Shown piece by piece: positions 35,892 through 49,516 of a stretch of DNA of 64,000 bases. Where the stretch lies: assembly GCA_037975125.1 (NCBI GenBank), contig CM075862.1:46975020-47039019 (forward strand). The letters run 5' to 3'. The notes beneath the pieces are model-generated. The model saw only the letters and a program-made list of their open reading frames with translations, ran no database searches and had not been told where the DNA came from. The position numbers and the translations under genes are program-made. Origin of the DNA: Latrodectus hesperus. Its lineage: Eukaryota > Arthropoda > Arachnida > Araneae > Theridiidae. Positions within the stretch are counted from its first letter, which is position 1. The number at the start of each line of letters is the position of its first letter.

Positions 35892-35902
35892 ACAATTAAT
35901 AC

Positions 35903-38269
35903 ATTCATTAAACAATGGAATCAATTCATCACTAGATGGGGCTAAGACTTTTGGTACTTGTCATGTGACAAATGCCATGTGTAAATTGCTTACATAATAT
36001 ATTTGTCTACGCGTTCTTATGTGAATTCCACATAATCTCCCTATCGACCTTTCTCCAGTTATTCTATAGCAATTTGTTTAAATTTTTACAACTTGGCATT
36101 CAAAACTAAACAGTTAAAAATTTACAGGTGTCAAAAGGATAACTAAATTGTAGACAATCCATGGGGCATACTCGACTTGTGACTTTGATTGAGCAATTGT
36201 TTTTGTCTTTTAAGATTTGGTTTGGTTATTGTTCCTTCAGTGGTGCTGACGATATCTGGGTCTAGAGTGTTTCTGTGCCTCAAAAAATATTTAAGTATAA
36301 ACTGTAGAAACACAGTGAAGGAAAATATTACATGAAAAATTATTGTAGTTTGTATTTAAAACAAAATGAAATTGCCTAAAATATTTGTGCTGATAAGAAT
36401 TTCAATATGTCGACATTTAATTAGATAAAATTTAAGATGGTGTTACAATTTTTACAGTCTTGAATTGATATATTTCAAACAATTTACAGTAGTTTATTAA
36501 AATAATCACTCTTAAAAAAACTATTTTTTGGTAATTTCTATTTAAATGAGCACCACCAGAAAACGAGATATTTTTCCTGGATGTGAGTGGAGTAAAATGA
36601 TTATAATCTAAAACACAAAATTTATCTCGACTTATTCACAAGCTGAATGTAAGATCTTCAGAGATCATCAGATCATGTAACTAACTTAACATATCTTATC
36701 AGATAGTTTAAGTTGAATGTTTCTGATTAAATATTAAATGACCACATCACTTTTTAGAAATACATATTGTTAATGATATGCTGATGTTAACATATGTTCT
36801 TAATGATGTATTAATGAAATAAAATTAAACACAGAAAAAAAACCATTCACTAATCTGATAATATCTAAAATCTCATAAAAAGATGTCTAAATAATATATT
36901 TTAAAATGTTTACTTCTCCTTAAGTTAATTAATAGTATTGTATGTTGTCACAATGTCTTGGATTCAAGTTTTAAATATATTTTTAATATTAGCTCAAAAC
37001 GCATTGCTTTATTTTGATTACGATTGAAAATATTTTAATCAATCTTAAGTTCCATGTTATTTTTTTTTCGTATTCAACAAAAATAGGCATTTTTTTTCAA
37101 AATGTTCAACCATTTTCCTGACTTTGAGAAATTAGAGCCACAAAAAGGGTATACTATTTCAAATTTAAAGCATTATATTAAAATAATAATAAATTGAAAT
37201 GTAAATTTAGGTAAAAAAATAAAAGAAAACTTTGTATTTATGGAAAGTGTTCCAAAAAATTTTTAAAAAAGAGAAGGAAATTCTTCGTAACTCATGTAAT
37301 AGTTTTAAGCACATAATTTTCTTAAGCTAAGCAGAATAATTAAGAAACTTTAAGTAAAATGAAAAAGATACTCTAATAACAGTACTTTAAAAGATTATTA
37401 TTTACTAATATTTTATGGAAATTCTGATTTTATGTATTTAACATATTTTGAAATTATCTTAAATAATAACTATTATTAATGTCCTAATGTAACACTTGCT
37501 CGAAATGAATAAATTTAAAGGGTAACTTCTGAATAAGTTCAATTAAGAGTTTTTAACATCTCCTTTAGAGATCTTTCTTTAAAACTCCATTTTTAGAGCT
37601 GTAACTATGAGCGCTGAATAATTTTTTATAAGCAAAAATTAATCTTGATAAAAAAAATATATCGTAAAATAACTACTAGATATTTATAACGAATATAATA
37701 CCATAAATGAAACCCATGCATGCCCGCGCGCACAGACACACACACAAACACGCACAAGCGCGTATGTATCTAAAAATCAAAATATAGCTTATATTTTATG
37801 ATTGGTATTATAATATATGATATACATTGATTATAATAATTAATTTTAATTTCCTACCGTGCAATATGTTCTTTTAGACATCATATTCAACTCTCAGTCA
37901 TTGACCTTCGCTCAAAAGTTCTAAAAAATCATCGTCCGTAAATATTATCAGACCTGTTGATCCTTTTATACGACAGAATAATTGTGATCAGAATTTATTA
38001 TCTTTCGTATAGCTTAGATTTACATTAAGTTAAGGAGTATGCACATAAAGAATACATTATTTGAATAACATTAATTAAGATTTTATAGCTTACTATTAAA
38101 GACTATATTAACAATTTTAATTTTTGTCACATGATAAATTACTATATCATAAAATATGAACTGTTTCTTTTATATGATAAACTAATGATACTGTAAGTAT
38201 TTGCCATTTAGAAATAGTTATACTGAAATCAAATGTAATATTTGTAAGTTCATTCCTACTAATTTCTAT
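35903..38269. other. AT-rich DNA, no gene seen
   Basis: Nothing supported, apart from a CA-rich, CG-containing purine/pyrimidine run (CGCGCGCACAGACACACACA onward) at about 37725-37762. Confidence 0.65.
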
Positions 38270-38770
38270 ATTTTACCGTCACTTGTATCCTCTTCCGTTC
38301 CAAGCAATAATTTTGTGGAATTGAGTAGATTTCCTATCCTTCCAATTTCACTTATGCAAGGGTCGCAATACTTGATTCGGACATTGTTTAAATTAGAACT
38401 TCAACTTACGATTCAGCTCGAATGGAATGTGATGTCATTCACTCTACTTCCCCCGATCGGACGTCGAGTTCCATTTTGTAACAATGACGAATGGACCGTT
38501 TGCTGCTGACGTCAGCCAATAAGCAAAACTGCTGTAGCTACCACCAGAGGTGGCGAGAAATGGTTTTCGCATGACAGCGATAAACTTTCCGCCTTCTCCA
38601 AGCACTGCTGATTTACAGCTGAAAGTCGCTGATTCCGGCAGTAAATTAGAGACTGTGTTGAGAACACTGGTTCCTGCAGGGCATTTTCCCGCGACTCATT
38701 ACAGCACCTACAAAGACTCCAGAATTTATCAGGGGAGTCACGATCAGTCAAGTCCTTGCATTTAAAAGTT
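38270..38770. promoter_or_regulatory. GC-richer island with CRE and CCAAT box
   Basis: About 500 bp of balanced composition with many CG dinucleotides. The palindromic CRE TGACGTCA at 38507-38514 is directly followed by GCCAAT at 38515-38520, a pairing common in promoters of CREB/ATF and NF-Y regulated genes. A GATA site (GCGATAAAC) lies near 38576. Frames on both strands (38201-38509 plus, 38512-38751 minus) stay open but contain no domain I know. A promoter or proximal enhancer of an unseen transcript is the best reading. Direction is not fixed, and no TATA box or initiator stands out. Confidence 0.4.
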
Positions 38771-41700
38771 GGTAAAGCTGAGAAACTGGAATTGAAAATA
38801 TCTCGTTCCCGAAAAGAGAATATATAATACAGTTCTCGTTTGCAGTTTTTTCACATGTTAATCAAATTTATTTTTTTAAATATAGGATAAAATCTTAAGA
38901 TAAAGTTTGGAGAAAGCAATTTTATATAAGGACTGTTTTTGATAACGATTATATTTCCGATGAGAGAAGCGTTTTCATATGTGAACATTCCATTTCTTTT
39001 AAATAAAAATGTATAATATAAATGAATCATATTTTATATATCCTCTAAATAATATTGCTTAATGTGTGGTGAAAATGGTGTAAAATATCTCTCTGCAAGG
39101 AATTACTTTTTTTATTCTGGTCTAAATTGGTCTTCGATTATTTCTATAACTTTTGTCCAGATGAAGGAAAACCTTAAATGTGCGGCTGTAGAAGAATATA
39201 AATTTAAATAGCAGCAAGAGACTACAATCGAATTTACTCCTCAAATTTTATCAAATTCATGTTATTTCTATTATGCTATGAGTAGTAAAGTTGGAAACAT
39301 CAGTTAAAGAACTTCTTGAAAAATCATATCCTATCGAATATTTGAATTTATTTCTATCCGTAAAACGTTTCTCTAAATCGTTATTGAAATTTAGGAAGAC
39401 ATGGTACTAATTTGAAAAAAATTTCCATGAGAAAAGGAACTGATATTTTTACGTGCAATGAATGGAATGTGGAAATACTATCATATTGAAAAACCCATCA
39501 AGACAAAAATATTAAAAATGTTTTAGAAACACTTTAATAGTAGGGAAACACTTATTTAAAAAATTAACACAAGAATAAATATTTAATATTACAATTATAT
39601 TCGGAAAAATATGTGACGAAAAATGTATTATAAAATGCTTAAAATTACTTTTGTATTTCATCTGTTTGATATGTGTTCTTCATATATTTAAAAGTACATC
39701 GCATATAAAGAATTAATATTTTCTTTAAAAAATCTAAGTTGAATTTCTTGGAAGATTTTGATGCACATAATATTTTAAAGAAATTGAATTAAAACAGATT
39801 GGATGAAATTTGCCGCGGGATTAATATTTAAATTTGAAATTAACTCAAGAATAAACATGTGAAATCATAGAAAATTTACTCTAAATTAATAACCTATTTA
39901 TGTTTAATTGCCTAAGCTGTGTTGTTTTTCAATATTTTGTGTTTTCATTGTTAAATATTAGTTGATTATTATAACTATATGATTTGTGTGCAACAAAGGA
40001 AGAAAAAAAATTATTGAATATTTGTGAGTAAACGTATTTGCTATTTGTGAATTCCCCCTTATATTTTTAGTTTTAATATAATAACTTACTTATTAAGATT
40101 ATCATAAAATGAGTGCAATTAAATATAAATTTTTTATAAGCTTTTTGTATATAAATTTGTTTAATGAATGTGTTTTTTAATTATACGTCTTATATAATTT
40201 TTCAAAGTTTGGTTGTCCATTTTATAATTAACTACTATTTGGATTGCTTCATTATTTCAATTGCTGTTGCCATTGTATAAATTTTAAATTAATTTTGAAA
40301 ATAATTAACAAATATAATAAAACTTCTCTGTTATTTGTTTTTTATGAGCAACGTAGCTCAAAGAAGTTTTAAAATAGGTGAATTTTTAAATCAGATAGAT
40401 TTGTTTCACGATTTATTGTCACTGTAAAGTAATGAAAATATATAAGTTAAAGATATATTTTCATAAAAAAAATTACATTTCATATATGAATGAGGATTTT
40501 ATTTTAATATGCAAATCTGAATTCATTATTCATATCTAAGTTATGTTACATTTATTATATCGTCACTGAAAATTTTTTTACAATATTTTAAATATAGTTT
40601 TTATGAAGTAAAAAATATAATTGTCATGCATTTAATTTCTAAAAAATCACTATTTGTAATATTCCAGAATTTAAAATTTCCCTCATTAAGTTATTCGTAT
40701 CAGATAATAATTCTATGCAGTATTTGAAGTGTTTTGAATAGAATTATAAACGAGTGAGAATTTATAGTGACATAAATTTACCATATTTTTGATTCATCAC
40801 ATATTTTTTGATTTTTATTTGTATCTAATCACATACATACTTTTAAATTTTATATATTTTGTTAATTTCAAAACTGAACAAAGATATTATATATTGTTAT
40901 TTAGAAAACACAAAAATAAATAAATTTAACATTCATTCAAAAATTCAAAATTTTTGTGAGAAAGAGTGTTGATATTTTTAATAAATTGATGTAAAAGTGT
41001 GACATTCTCTAAACTAGAAAATCGTACCACGATATAAACATCAGCATAAAATTTATGCTTTATAATATTTCGATATTAAATGTATATTGACAGTACAGTC
41101 TAAGATAAAGTATCGTATTTATTATGGTAAAAAATTATTAGCAAATTTTAAGTTGATCTGTAATGTCAACTATATTAAATTTAATGTCATGAGCACAAAA
41201 TTAATTAAATAACAAATATAATTCTATGTTAGCCATACAATCTAAGATAATGTGTCAAACATATTACTTAAACAAATAAATAAAAAATACCTCATAGAAC
41301 TACAATTAGAGCGTTAAGTATGATTTGGAGAAATTTCGGAATTTTGGCGTAAATTTTATAATTTATGTAAAATAATAAGAAATTGTCGAGCAAAAGTGTG
41401 TATATAAAAATAAAAATAACTGATCTTTCAATTTGGAAATGAGCTTAAATTATTCCCTAAGGAAATACATGTTTGTAATTTTTTAAATTAATCATTAATA
41501 ATTAGCTGTTTATTTCAACTCCTAAATTAAGCTTTAAAATTAAAAATACGATTTTAAAAATTATATAGATCATATAAAATTTTTTGAATAAAAATTTCTA
41601 AACTGTTAGCATAAAAGTTTGTATTGATTTCAATTTGTAGGAAAGACAATATAAATTTATGTTATTAAAAAATATAATTTATTTCAAGTTATCCCGATGA

Positions 41701-43499
41701 TTTCATCTTTAAAGGAACCTAAATGACAGCCTTAGACCTCAAGTTCAATAGGAACTAAGATGTCCGGTAATATTGTTAGTTTTTTCAAAGTGATTCCATC
41801 CTGAATAATATGATCATAAATGAAATGAAAAATGTACATAAATATAATTTGTTATTTTTTAATCAGAAATTATGAACAGGTTGTGATTGTTATGAAAATG
41901 AAGAGATATGTATTAAAATTAGTCTTTCAGAATACCTTCTTGATTTTCTCTTCTGAAGTATGTGATTGGCACAAGATGGATGCATTTCTTTTAATTTCAA
42001 AAATTCATCCCATGCCTTTCAAACAGATTGAGATGTTGGGAAATTGTAAGCAATATTTTTAAAATCCATAAATTAAAAATAGCGACGAGATACAAATGCA
42101 GCATTAAATATAGTTTTACAATATAATTTATATTTTATCTTTTACAATTTAACAAGCGCATGTGAAATGTGGTTTAATATAGGACATTTTAAATATCATG
42201 ATTTGCTCTCGTTTTTCTAACATATTGACCGCAAATTTTGACATGAAACATTTTGATAAAAACGTAATTTTTTCAAATTTTTTGAGAATATTTGCGTTTG
42301 AAAATATAATACCGTAAATATCTATTTTTCTAAAATTCAATTGTGAAAAAAATTTCTTGTTTCTTCTGATCTTATTTGGCTTAGTTATTAAATATAAAAA
42401 TATAATTATAAAATTCATTTAGAAGAAAAATAGGATGACTTTAAAAATGATTATCTAAATTATAATTTTAAATATTTTTATGATTTTTCTTAAAGTTAAC
42501 AAAAACAAGATTATTGTATATTATTTCTGTGGCAAAATTTGGACGAATTAAATAATACTACTAAAAAATAATAACAAATTTTTGATTAATAGTTTAGATT
42601 TTACGTATCGAAAGCGAAAGCTGGTAACCGAAAGATTATCCCTCTAACTTTGGATCATCAGATTGAGGTTTCGATATGCTTTTATGCTTATATGTTTTTA
42701 AGCCAATCGCATCTCAATTTAAACTGATTCTAGTCTAAAAATAGGCTTTTATACGGAAAAATAGTATAACTAGTGAGGGAAAAACTAAACGACTACATTA
42801 AAAAATGAATGCTTTATGCTAAAAACAATCTTTGATATTAAATACAGTTTTTGAGAGCAATTTAAATATCGGTGTACTAAATTTAAAAACAATTTCTCTC
42901 TCCAAAAAACTGAATAAATGGTTCTCTTAATTGCAGTTGTAGATTCATTTTTTATTAAATTATTCTAAATGTAAATATTTTAAAATTAATTACATTTTTA
43001 AAAGACAGTTATGCAAAGCATTAATTAAAATATTGAAATTCAAACATTATCTCTTATTTTTCCTAGATAGTTCATTGAATATTAGTCATATTATGGAAAA
43101 TAGTATGGAGCATATATATATTATGGATTTTAATAATATTATTGAGAATAAATTAATATTTTTTTAAAATTAAAATTGTATAATTTATTTTCATCTCTTA
43201 AATGAAATATAATTGTGTAAGTAAATAAAAACAATAATTGTTGATGTATTTTCTAATTTTAAATTAATTATAAATCTTTTTTTAAATAAAGCGATAAAAT
43301 TACATTTCTCCTATAAATTAAAGTATAACTAATTTAAAACTTCTCAATGAAAAAAGATATTAAGAGTCACGAACATTTCTTGTAAAATAGTAAATGAACA
43401 CATGCACAGGAAAGTGAAAAAAATATATCAATCGCTTGTTATAAAGAATGAAATGAAGTAGACAAGTTGAGTTAATTCAACCCTGCTAAGTTATATAAT
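38771..43499. other. AT-rich desert, no gene seen
   Basis: 4.7 kb of AT-rich sequence without transposon, SINE or long microsatellite. The short frames at 41832-42062 and 42149-42418 have AT-driven amino-acid content and no recognised motif. Confidence 0.7.
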
Positions 43500-43501
43500 A
43501 G

Positions 43502-43743
43502 CATTAAAAGCTGCATTTAAAACCAACGCTACTAATTGGAGCATTGTTTATGCCATCCAATTATTGTTAGAAAATATTGAGAGGCATCAAACTTCATCCC
43601 CTACAGAAGACAAGCAACTCAAGGTGATGCAACATTTAAACGTCGATGCTTTCATACGAGTGTTCAAGGTCATCGTCAAGGCTTTGAGAGATTGGATAGA
43701 ACAGCGGAATCCTGTAATTATTCTGCTATCAATATCCATGTGA
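43502..43743 (+). other. Possible unrecognised exon or coding relic
   Basis: An 80-codon frame is open from about 43502 to a TGA at 43741-43743 with no internal ATG near its start. It reads ALKAAFKTNATNWSIVYAIQ, LLLENIERHQTSSPTED, then KQLKVMQHLNVDAFIRVFKV and ALRDWIEQRNPVII. The amino-acid mix is balanced and helical-looking, unlike the Phe/Ile/Lys/Asn-rich chance frames nearby, and the DNA is clearly less AT-rich than its flanks. An AG precedes it (ATTAAAAG|CTGC at about 43510). I do not recognise the family. It may be an exon, a pseudogene or an unfamiliar transposon fragment. Confidence 0.3.
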
Positions 43744-44164
43744 ACGATAGATGTTAGTCTGAACTGCTTGCGTCAATTACTAGTACTTTCCTTGGACACT
43801 ATAAGTATGTATTCTGCGCTGATCAACCCCGAAATATTCTTAAATGGTAAATTTTATTTTTGTGACAAATACAGGTTTAGTCATGCCAATGATAGCCATT
43901 TAATCTTTTTTATACAAAAAATGTAAAAACGTCAGATAGCTTTAAATTTTTTTAAAATGAAAATAGCAAATGAAAACCAGTTTTTGTTTTTTAGTAGGAA
44001 AACAATTTATATTAGAACGAGAAATTTGTTAAAATCAAAATTTTTTTAAATAATTTCGCTTATTTGATGAAATTATCCCAAATAGGAAGATCATTGGTTT
44101 TCTTGTAAACATAGTTATTTTTAACAAGAGGTTAAAATTTTTGAAGGGGATTAAATGTGAGATA

Positions 44165-44760
44165 TATCCATTATAAGTGTCATGGATAATTGCTGGAAAC
44201 GATCCCCGGAAACATGCTCTTATAGTATGGTAAATAATCTCCTCGGTGATGTTAGATTATCCGGTTTGAAGAGCAGAGCCAGTCTATTGCAGCAGAACAA
44301 ATTGGCACCCTTCACGGCTGAAGCTGCGAAATTGATTCGAATCCGAACACTCGGTTCATCTCACTTCCACCCCTCCGACCGGATTCGCTTTCCCCGAGGG
44401 AAACTTTATGAGATACGAAATAATGAAGCAAAGCAGGACCTTTTCCAAGGTCGATATATTACTCTAATCCCCGACGGATTAAACGCTTTTATGTGCGAGT
44501 AAACACGTGTCTTTCATGCCCGAAACAAAGGCGTGGGAGTTGAGACAGGGAAAATCTCTGTTCTCACCTCTTGGTATTTGTAGCGAGGGATGTAAATTAT
44601 TTCCACACCTCTCTTGTACACCCCCACATTCTCTCAAGGAAAGGACTGATTTTGAAGATTTATCGAAAGAGCCTCCAGTGAAAGAAGAAGGTGTCCGATT
44701 GAGAAAAGGGAAGATAAATGGGTTACAAATGCTTAAGAATTAAAGATATATTGATTGGGG
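44165..44760. other. GC-richer island with E-box
   Basis: About 600 bp of balanced composition flanked by AT-rich DNA. Plus-strand frames 44182-44502 and 44507-44743 lie almost end to end but show no known motif. The sequence GTAAACACGTGTC near 44500 combines a forkhead-like GTAAACA with a CACGTG E-box. It is either a small exon pair or, more likely, a conserved regulatory element. Confidence 0.3.
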
Positions 44761-45767
44761 ATTGTGTCGGAAAATCAAAGGAAGAACTTTAATTAAAAGA
44801 GTTTTTCTTTCTGGAGTGATTTGAATCCGAAAGGAACTTTGAGGTCGAATAATGAATGCCTTCTTCGAATGCTTTTAAATAAAATTATGTAATTCAATAA
44901 AGTATCAACCTTTCATTTGAGATTAATTATATTTTTTGTGACTTATAGGTCATCCTCACATAGAGTTGCTAATTGATTATAATCTCTTTGATATCGTGAA
45001 AGTATAAGCTAACAACTTAATGTTGTACCATTCTATTTAGACATCCATTTAATAATTTCTTCAGAGATACTTTTTTAAGTGGAAATAAAAGAAATATGGT
45101 ACAGTTTTTCAAAGATGAAAAAACAAAGAAAATCCTCAAATATTCAAACTGATGCTTGAGACTGTAGAAACCAAATATTTAAAACAGGATCTCTCACTAT
45201 TTTACAGTGTTGATATTAAGCCCAGGTCTTCCTGCCTGAATAATATGATCCAAAAAAGTAATCTTGTGGCTCATCTGTGGCTGATATTTAACTATGACTT
45301 ATACTGCCAATGAGAAAGTTATTGTTAAAAATATCAATGATCAATGTGGAATTTGATTCATTTAAACGCAAATTTAAATTTTTCAGAACTAAGAACTGAG
45401 CCATCTAGTAAATGTTTAGCAAAATTCTACTATAAATAAGTAAGTTGCTCTCTCTGATGTGAATGTACAAAAAAAGACAAACTTAACACTTGGAAGAATA
45501 ACAGAATATAATAATCCTAAGTCTTAATATATCCTAAATAAATGTGATATCTTATAAACAATTTTATATGTTTTGAATAATAGCGTTAGGAAGATCAAAT
45601 TATAATTTAAAAGTTTTTTATACTTATGAGTGCTTATTTCATGCGTTTTTCTTAAAGAATATTTCATTTTTAAGTTAATCTCTGAATCAATATAAGAGAA
45701 AAATGTAGAAAAAATTTCTTAATATATAATAAAATTAAATTAAGTTTGCAGACTTATATATTTCTCA
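44761..45767. other. AT-rich DNA, no gene seen
   Basis: Nothing recognisable. Confidence 0.6.
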
Positions 45768-45787
45768 ATGTCTTTTCTATTAGTTTC

Positions 45788-45985
45788 TCCATCCTATCAT
45801 CATTCAAAAAAAAACCCGTTGAACATCCTCGAATATCATTTAATTCTTATTCGCTTCGTCATCAATTATTTTTTGAACATATCTTCACCCTGTCATCATA
45901 CGAAAAACACTAAAGAATATTTTTTTGATAAACATTCTCGGATATCATTTAATTCTTATTCCTCTTTCGTTATTCAACATAACGA
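45788..45985. repeat. 109-bp tandem duplication
   Basis: ATATCATTTAATTCTTATTC occurs at 45833 and 45942, with parallel upstream blocks (ATCCTATCATCATTC and CCCTGTCATCATACG; CATCCTCG and CATTCTCG). The overlapping open frame 45768-45998 is a by-product of this repeat. Confidence 0.8.
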
Positions 45986-45998
45986 AACAATTGAATAA

Positions 45999-47757
45999 AT
46001 ACTTCGAAATTTAACTAATTAATTTTAAGATTTTGTTTGTCTCTTATACTTGTGTTTTATTACGTATTAGATGCGTATATGAATCAGCTTGCAGATTTAA
46101 TTACTTAAGTTACAAATGAAACAACTAATTGTTACATCATCTATTTTGTACTAATATGGTCATTGAAAAGTTACTGGAGTATGTTAAAAGCAGTTATAAG
46201 CATGGACAATCAAAAAGCGAGATCATTTTTTCATGTAAGATTAGCCCGCTGATTACTGCTGGTGATATTTTTTTAGACTGACATAAGTAAAAAATCTTAA
46301 ATAAATTTTGATTAATCAATTTAACTATTAATTTTTAATGCTTCTCATTTCAATATTTTTAATTTTCATATGTTTAAAATTTTAAGTAAATATTTTCTTA
46401 TCTATATTTATTCGTACTTTTTTACGAACATTTACTTTACTTAAAATCAGTATTTAAAAGTTCTACAGTAAAAATTTATATTTTTACATAAAAGCAATGC
46501 TAGTTTTATCCTTTAAAGCAATAAAAGAGAATTGCAAATGCAGTTTAAGTTAACGAATTTATGAAAGCTGAAGATACAATGAAAGAAAAAATTTCAGATA
46601 TAAAATACAAAAAGATGATTATAGATACATCTTACATCTAAGCTGACAAAAATAAATAAAACTTTTTACAATGAATCAAATAAATTGAAAACACAAATTG
46701 ATAAGAATACTTAATACTCCAAACAATGTTTAAAATAATTCTAATAAAAAAATTCCACTGTATTCAAAAAATCTGTTCCAGAACACTAATATTTTATTTA
46801 GTTTTAGTATAAAAAACACTTTGCCAATATTTAATATTTTCTTAAATTCGAAACACTCCAATGAGAGATACATTTAAGTGGATACATTTTAATCCCACAA
46901 ACACATTGCATTTTAAACCAAAAATAACACTTAAAATTAAAAGGAAAAGAATTCTCTACGATTTTATTGATGCTTTATAGGTATAATTTATAAACGATAT
47001 GAATTGTTTGTTTTATTTTTAGAACACTTGAAGTGAACACAAATATTTGCTAATGAGTTCAAAGATAAGTAAATTGCAGATCAATATATCAGGAAACTAA
47101 TTTCAAAGTCAAATAATTAAAAAAAATCGCGAAATACAATAACTTCAATAAATATAAAAAATGCAAAAATAAATATTTGTAATAAAATATAATTTTTCTT
47201 CTAGAAAAACAATTTAAAGAATGTTCATTCAATTATTGAAAAGGAAACATTTTCAGAAACCCTTTCATGATTATTATATGTAAATTAAGCATAATTCTAA
47301 GGAAAATTTTGTTTTATAAAATATTTAAAATTATTACGTAGTTGATTGTAAATATTGTATTTTTTTCTACACTTTCAGATAATCTGAACTGTATTGGAGT
47401 GAGACGTTTTTTCTGCACTTACATTTAACATACTCATCTAACAAATATCTGAATTTATTTTCTATAGTCTTAAATGGGACTACACCCAAATCTACATTTT
47501 CCATTAGATTTTATTGTGGTGCTTTATGTGATATTCATTTTTATGAGACGTGACTTTCTTCGTATCTTTACAGTTAACATAATCACGCTACTGATATTTA
47601 CTTTTGTTTTAAGTTAATGATTTACATTTATTTTTGTGGTAATGACTTTTAATAATCTTGTAATTATAGCAATGTAAGTGTGAATCACTTTTTTGTTGGA
47701 GATAGAAATATATAAGGAGAAATTTATGCAGATACATTATTGATTTGAATACGTGAA
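45999..47757. other. AT-rich DNA, no gene seen
   Basis: Nothing recognisable. Confidence 0.65.
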
Positions 47758-47781
47758 TTATATATATATATATATATATAA
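47758..47781. repeat. Short (TA)n microsatellite
   Basis: About 11 TA units. It is the only TA tract of note between 33.5 and 52.2 kb. Confidence 0.95.
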
Positions 47782-48119
47782 ATTTGTATATATTACACCA
47801 TAAGATTTCAATTATATGTTCGATTTTGCAAAATGTATTTGTCTTTCACAAGCACTAAACATGTCTTTTTTAAAGTCATTTTTCTTCAAATTTACGCAAA
47901 GAAAAATTTCTAAACATCAATAAAAATATTTCATTACTTTAATGATTTATATTTTCTTGAAATTCTATGGCATTCCTTGTCATAAATGCAGATAAACACA
48001 ATTTCACAAATAAATAAATGTGTCATACATCTTTATTAAATTCATATACTCTCAATAATCCATAATAGTTATTGCTTTGACTGTCAATCTGTGATCACAC
48101 TGTATTTGGGGAATTCTAA

Positions 48120-48420
48120 TTCAATAGAAAACAATCTGGCGCAAGTTATTTATCCTTTCCAACATCCATTCCCATAGATGGATTTGAACTCATGAACGGT
48201 CGAAGTGAATGAGATAACGCTGCTGTTTATATATATCAAATCGGTCTAATATATTTGATTTGCTTAACGTGCATAATATTTTTCACGCGTCGTTTAACAG
48301 GACCAAGATCTATAATTTAAAGTGCCTTTCCATACCCGAGGAGAGAATCGACTCTACTAACTATTAAATTAGAGGATAAATCGTTAAACATGCCTGCCAG
48401 CTTGGGAACGTCGATGTTGA
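48120..48420 (-). mobile_element. Possible degenerate SINEs, minus strand
   Basis: Read on the minus strand, GAGTTCAAATCCATC near 48180-48194 and GAGTCGATTCTCTCC near 48342-48356 both resemble a B box. The first is followed by GGGAATGGATGTT, like the family 2 block after the head. A boxes are degenerate and tails are not visible. Two old SINE heads are plausible but weakly supported. Confidence 0.35.
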
Positions 48421-48679
48421 AAAATGTTTTATTTCCCATCTTGGATAAATACATCTTCTTAAAAAATTCTAGGTTAAATTAAAGATTTAAAGACATATTA
48501 AAATCACATTTTCTTAAACAATCATATTTTGCAAATATTATAATAAAGATAGTTGGAACATTTTCCAAATTATCATTTTATTTAAATGAAAATCAAAATC
48601 CATTATGCACATACAACTATTTTCCTATTATATCTTTCTTACAATAGTAAAAATTAATAACTTGGGCCTCTTTCAACAG

Positions 48680-49340
48680 CTTGATTTCTTGTTAACTCAG
48701 ATACTATTTCATGGATTAGAATGTCTTATATCTAAAATATTCCTTCAACTGGCTACCATGTCTCGATGTGAAACGAGTCTGTAAGTGGCAAGTATCTCTG
48801 TATATCGCCGCAGTCACTTCCACGAAGTAATAATACTTCACTAACATTCCCCCGACTAATCGTGTCGTCATAAATTCAATTTGAGGTACACAGAATGGAA
48901 GGTAGGGGGAAGGAATGAATATTGGGGACATCTGAAGCGCTAATGCATTTAGCGGATTTCTCTAATGCAAATGACACTTCCTCAAGTCCTCCGCACGTGC
49001 AGAAACTCTCTCTTATTCACCGGTAACGAAGTTAGGAATATTTTTGCCCTTTCTTAACTCAATTAGAAAGTTAGCGTATGACATGAAATGGAGGAAGAGA
49101 TTTCTCTGCTAAACACAGACACTGGAATACCGCTCAGGGGGTGGGGTAGTTGCATATTTTCTCTTTTCATGCAAAGTTTAAATCATTAGGAATGCTGTCT
49201 GCTGCATTCATGCCGCCCACGTGAATCTTACCCTTACAACTGCATGGATATACAGTGTTCATGGTTTGCATGGTTAGTTTAGGGCAATTAGTAAGCTTGT
49301 TTGAAACAGTTGGAGTTGCTGGAATAATGCTTTGGAGCTA
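48680..49340. other. GC-richer island
   Basis: About 650 bp of balanced composition. It contains GCCCACGTGAATC near 49216 with a CACGTG E-box, and a GGGGGTGGGG run near 49136-49145. No coding frame is recognisable. Candidate regulatory or conserved non-coding element. Confidence 0.3.
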
Positions 49341-49516
49341 ATACTCCTGCGATTTATGTAAATAGTAGATAACTATTAAATACATTTGACATTAGCACAA
49401 AAGATTTAATTGATGAATATACCACAAAGAAAGAAAAAAATACTATCTATTAATACTATACAATAATATCTTTGAAGTTGAATACATAATATTCAAATTC
49501 AGAGATAAGATTATTA

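Noticed and set aside
44182..44743. A two-exon or frameshifted host gene
   Set aside because: Both frames are open but show no motif, no convincing splice sites and no compositional codon signal beyond the general GC rise. Kept only as an island.
45768..45998. A 76-codon repeat protein
   Set aside because: It simply reads through a 109-bp tandem DNA duplication. The period of 109 is not a multiple of three, so the two units are read in different frames.
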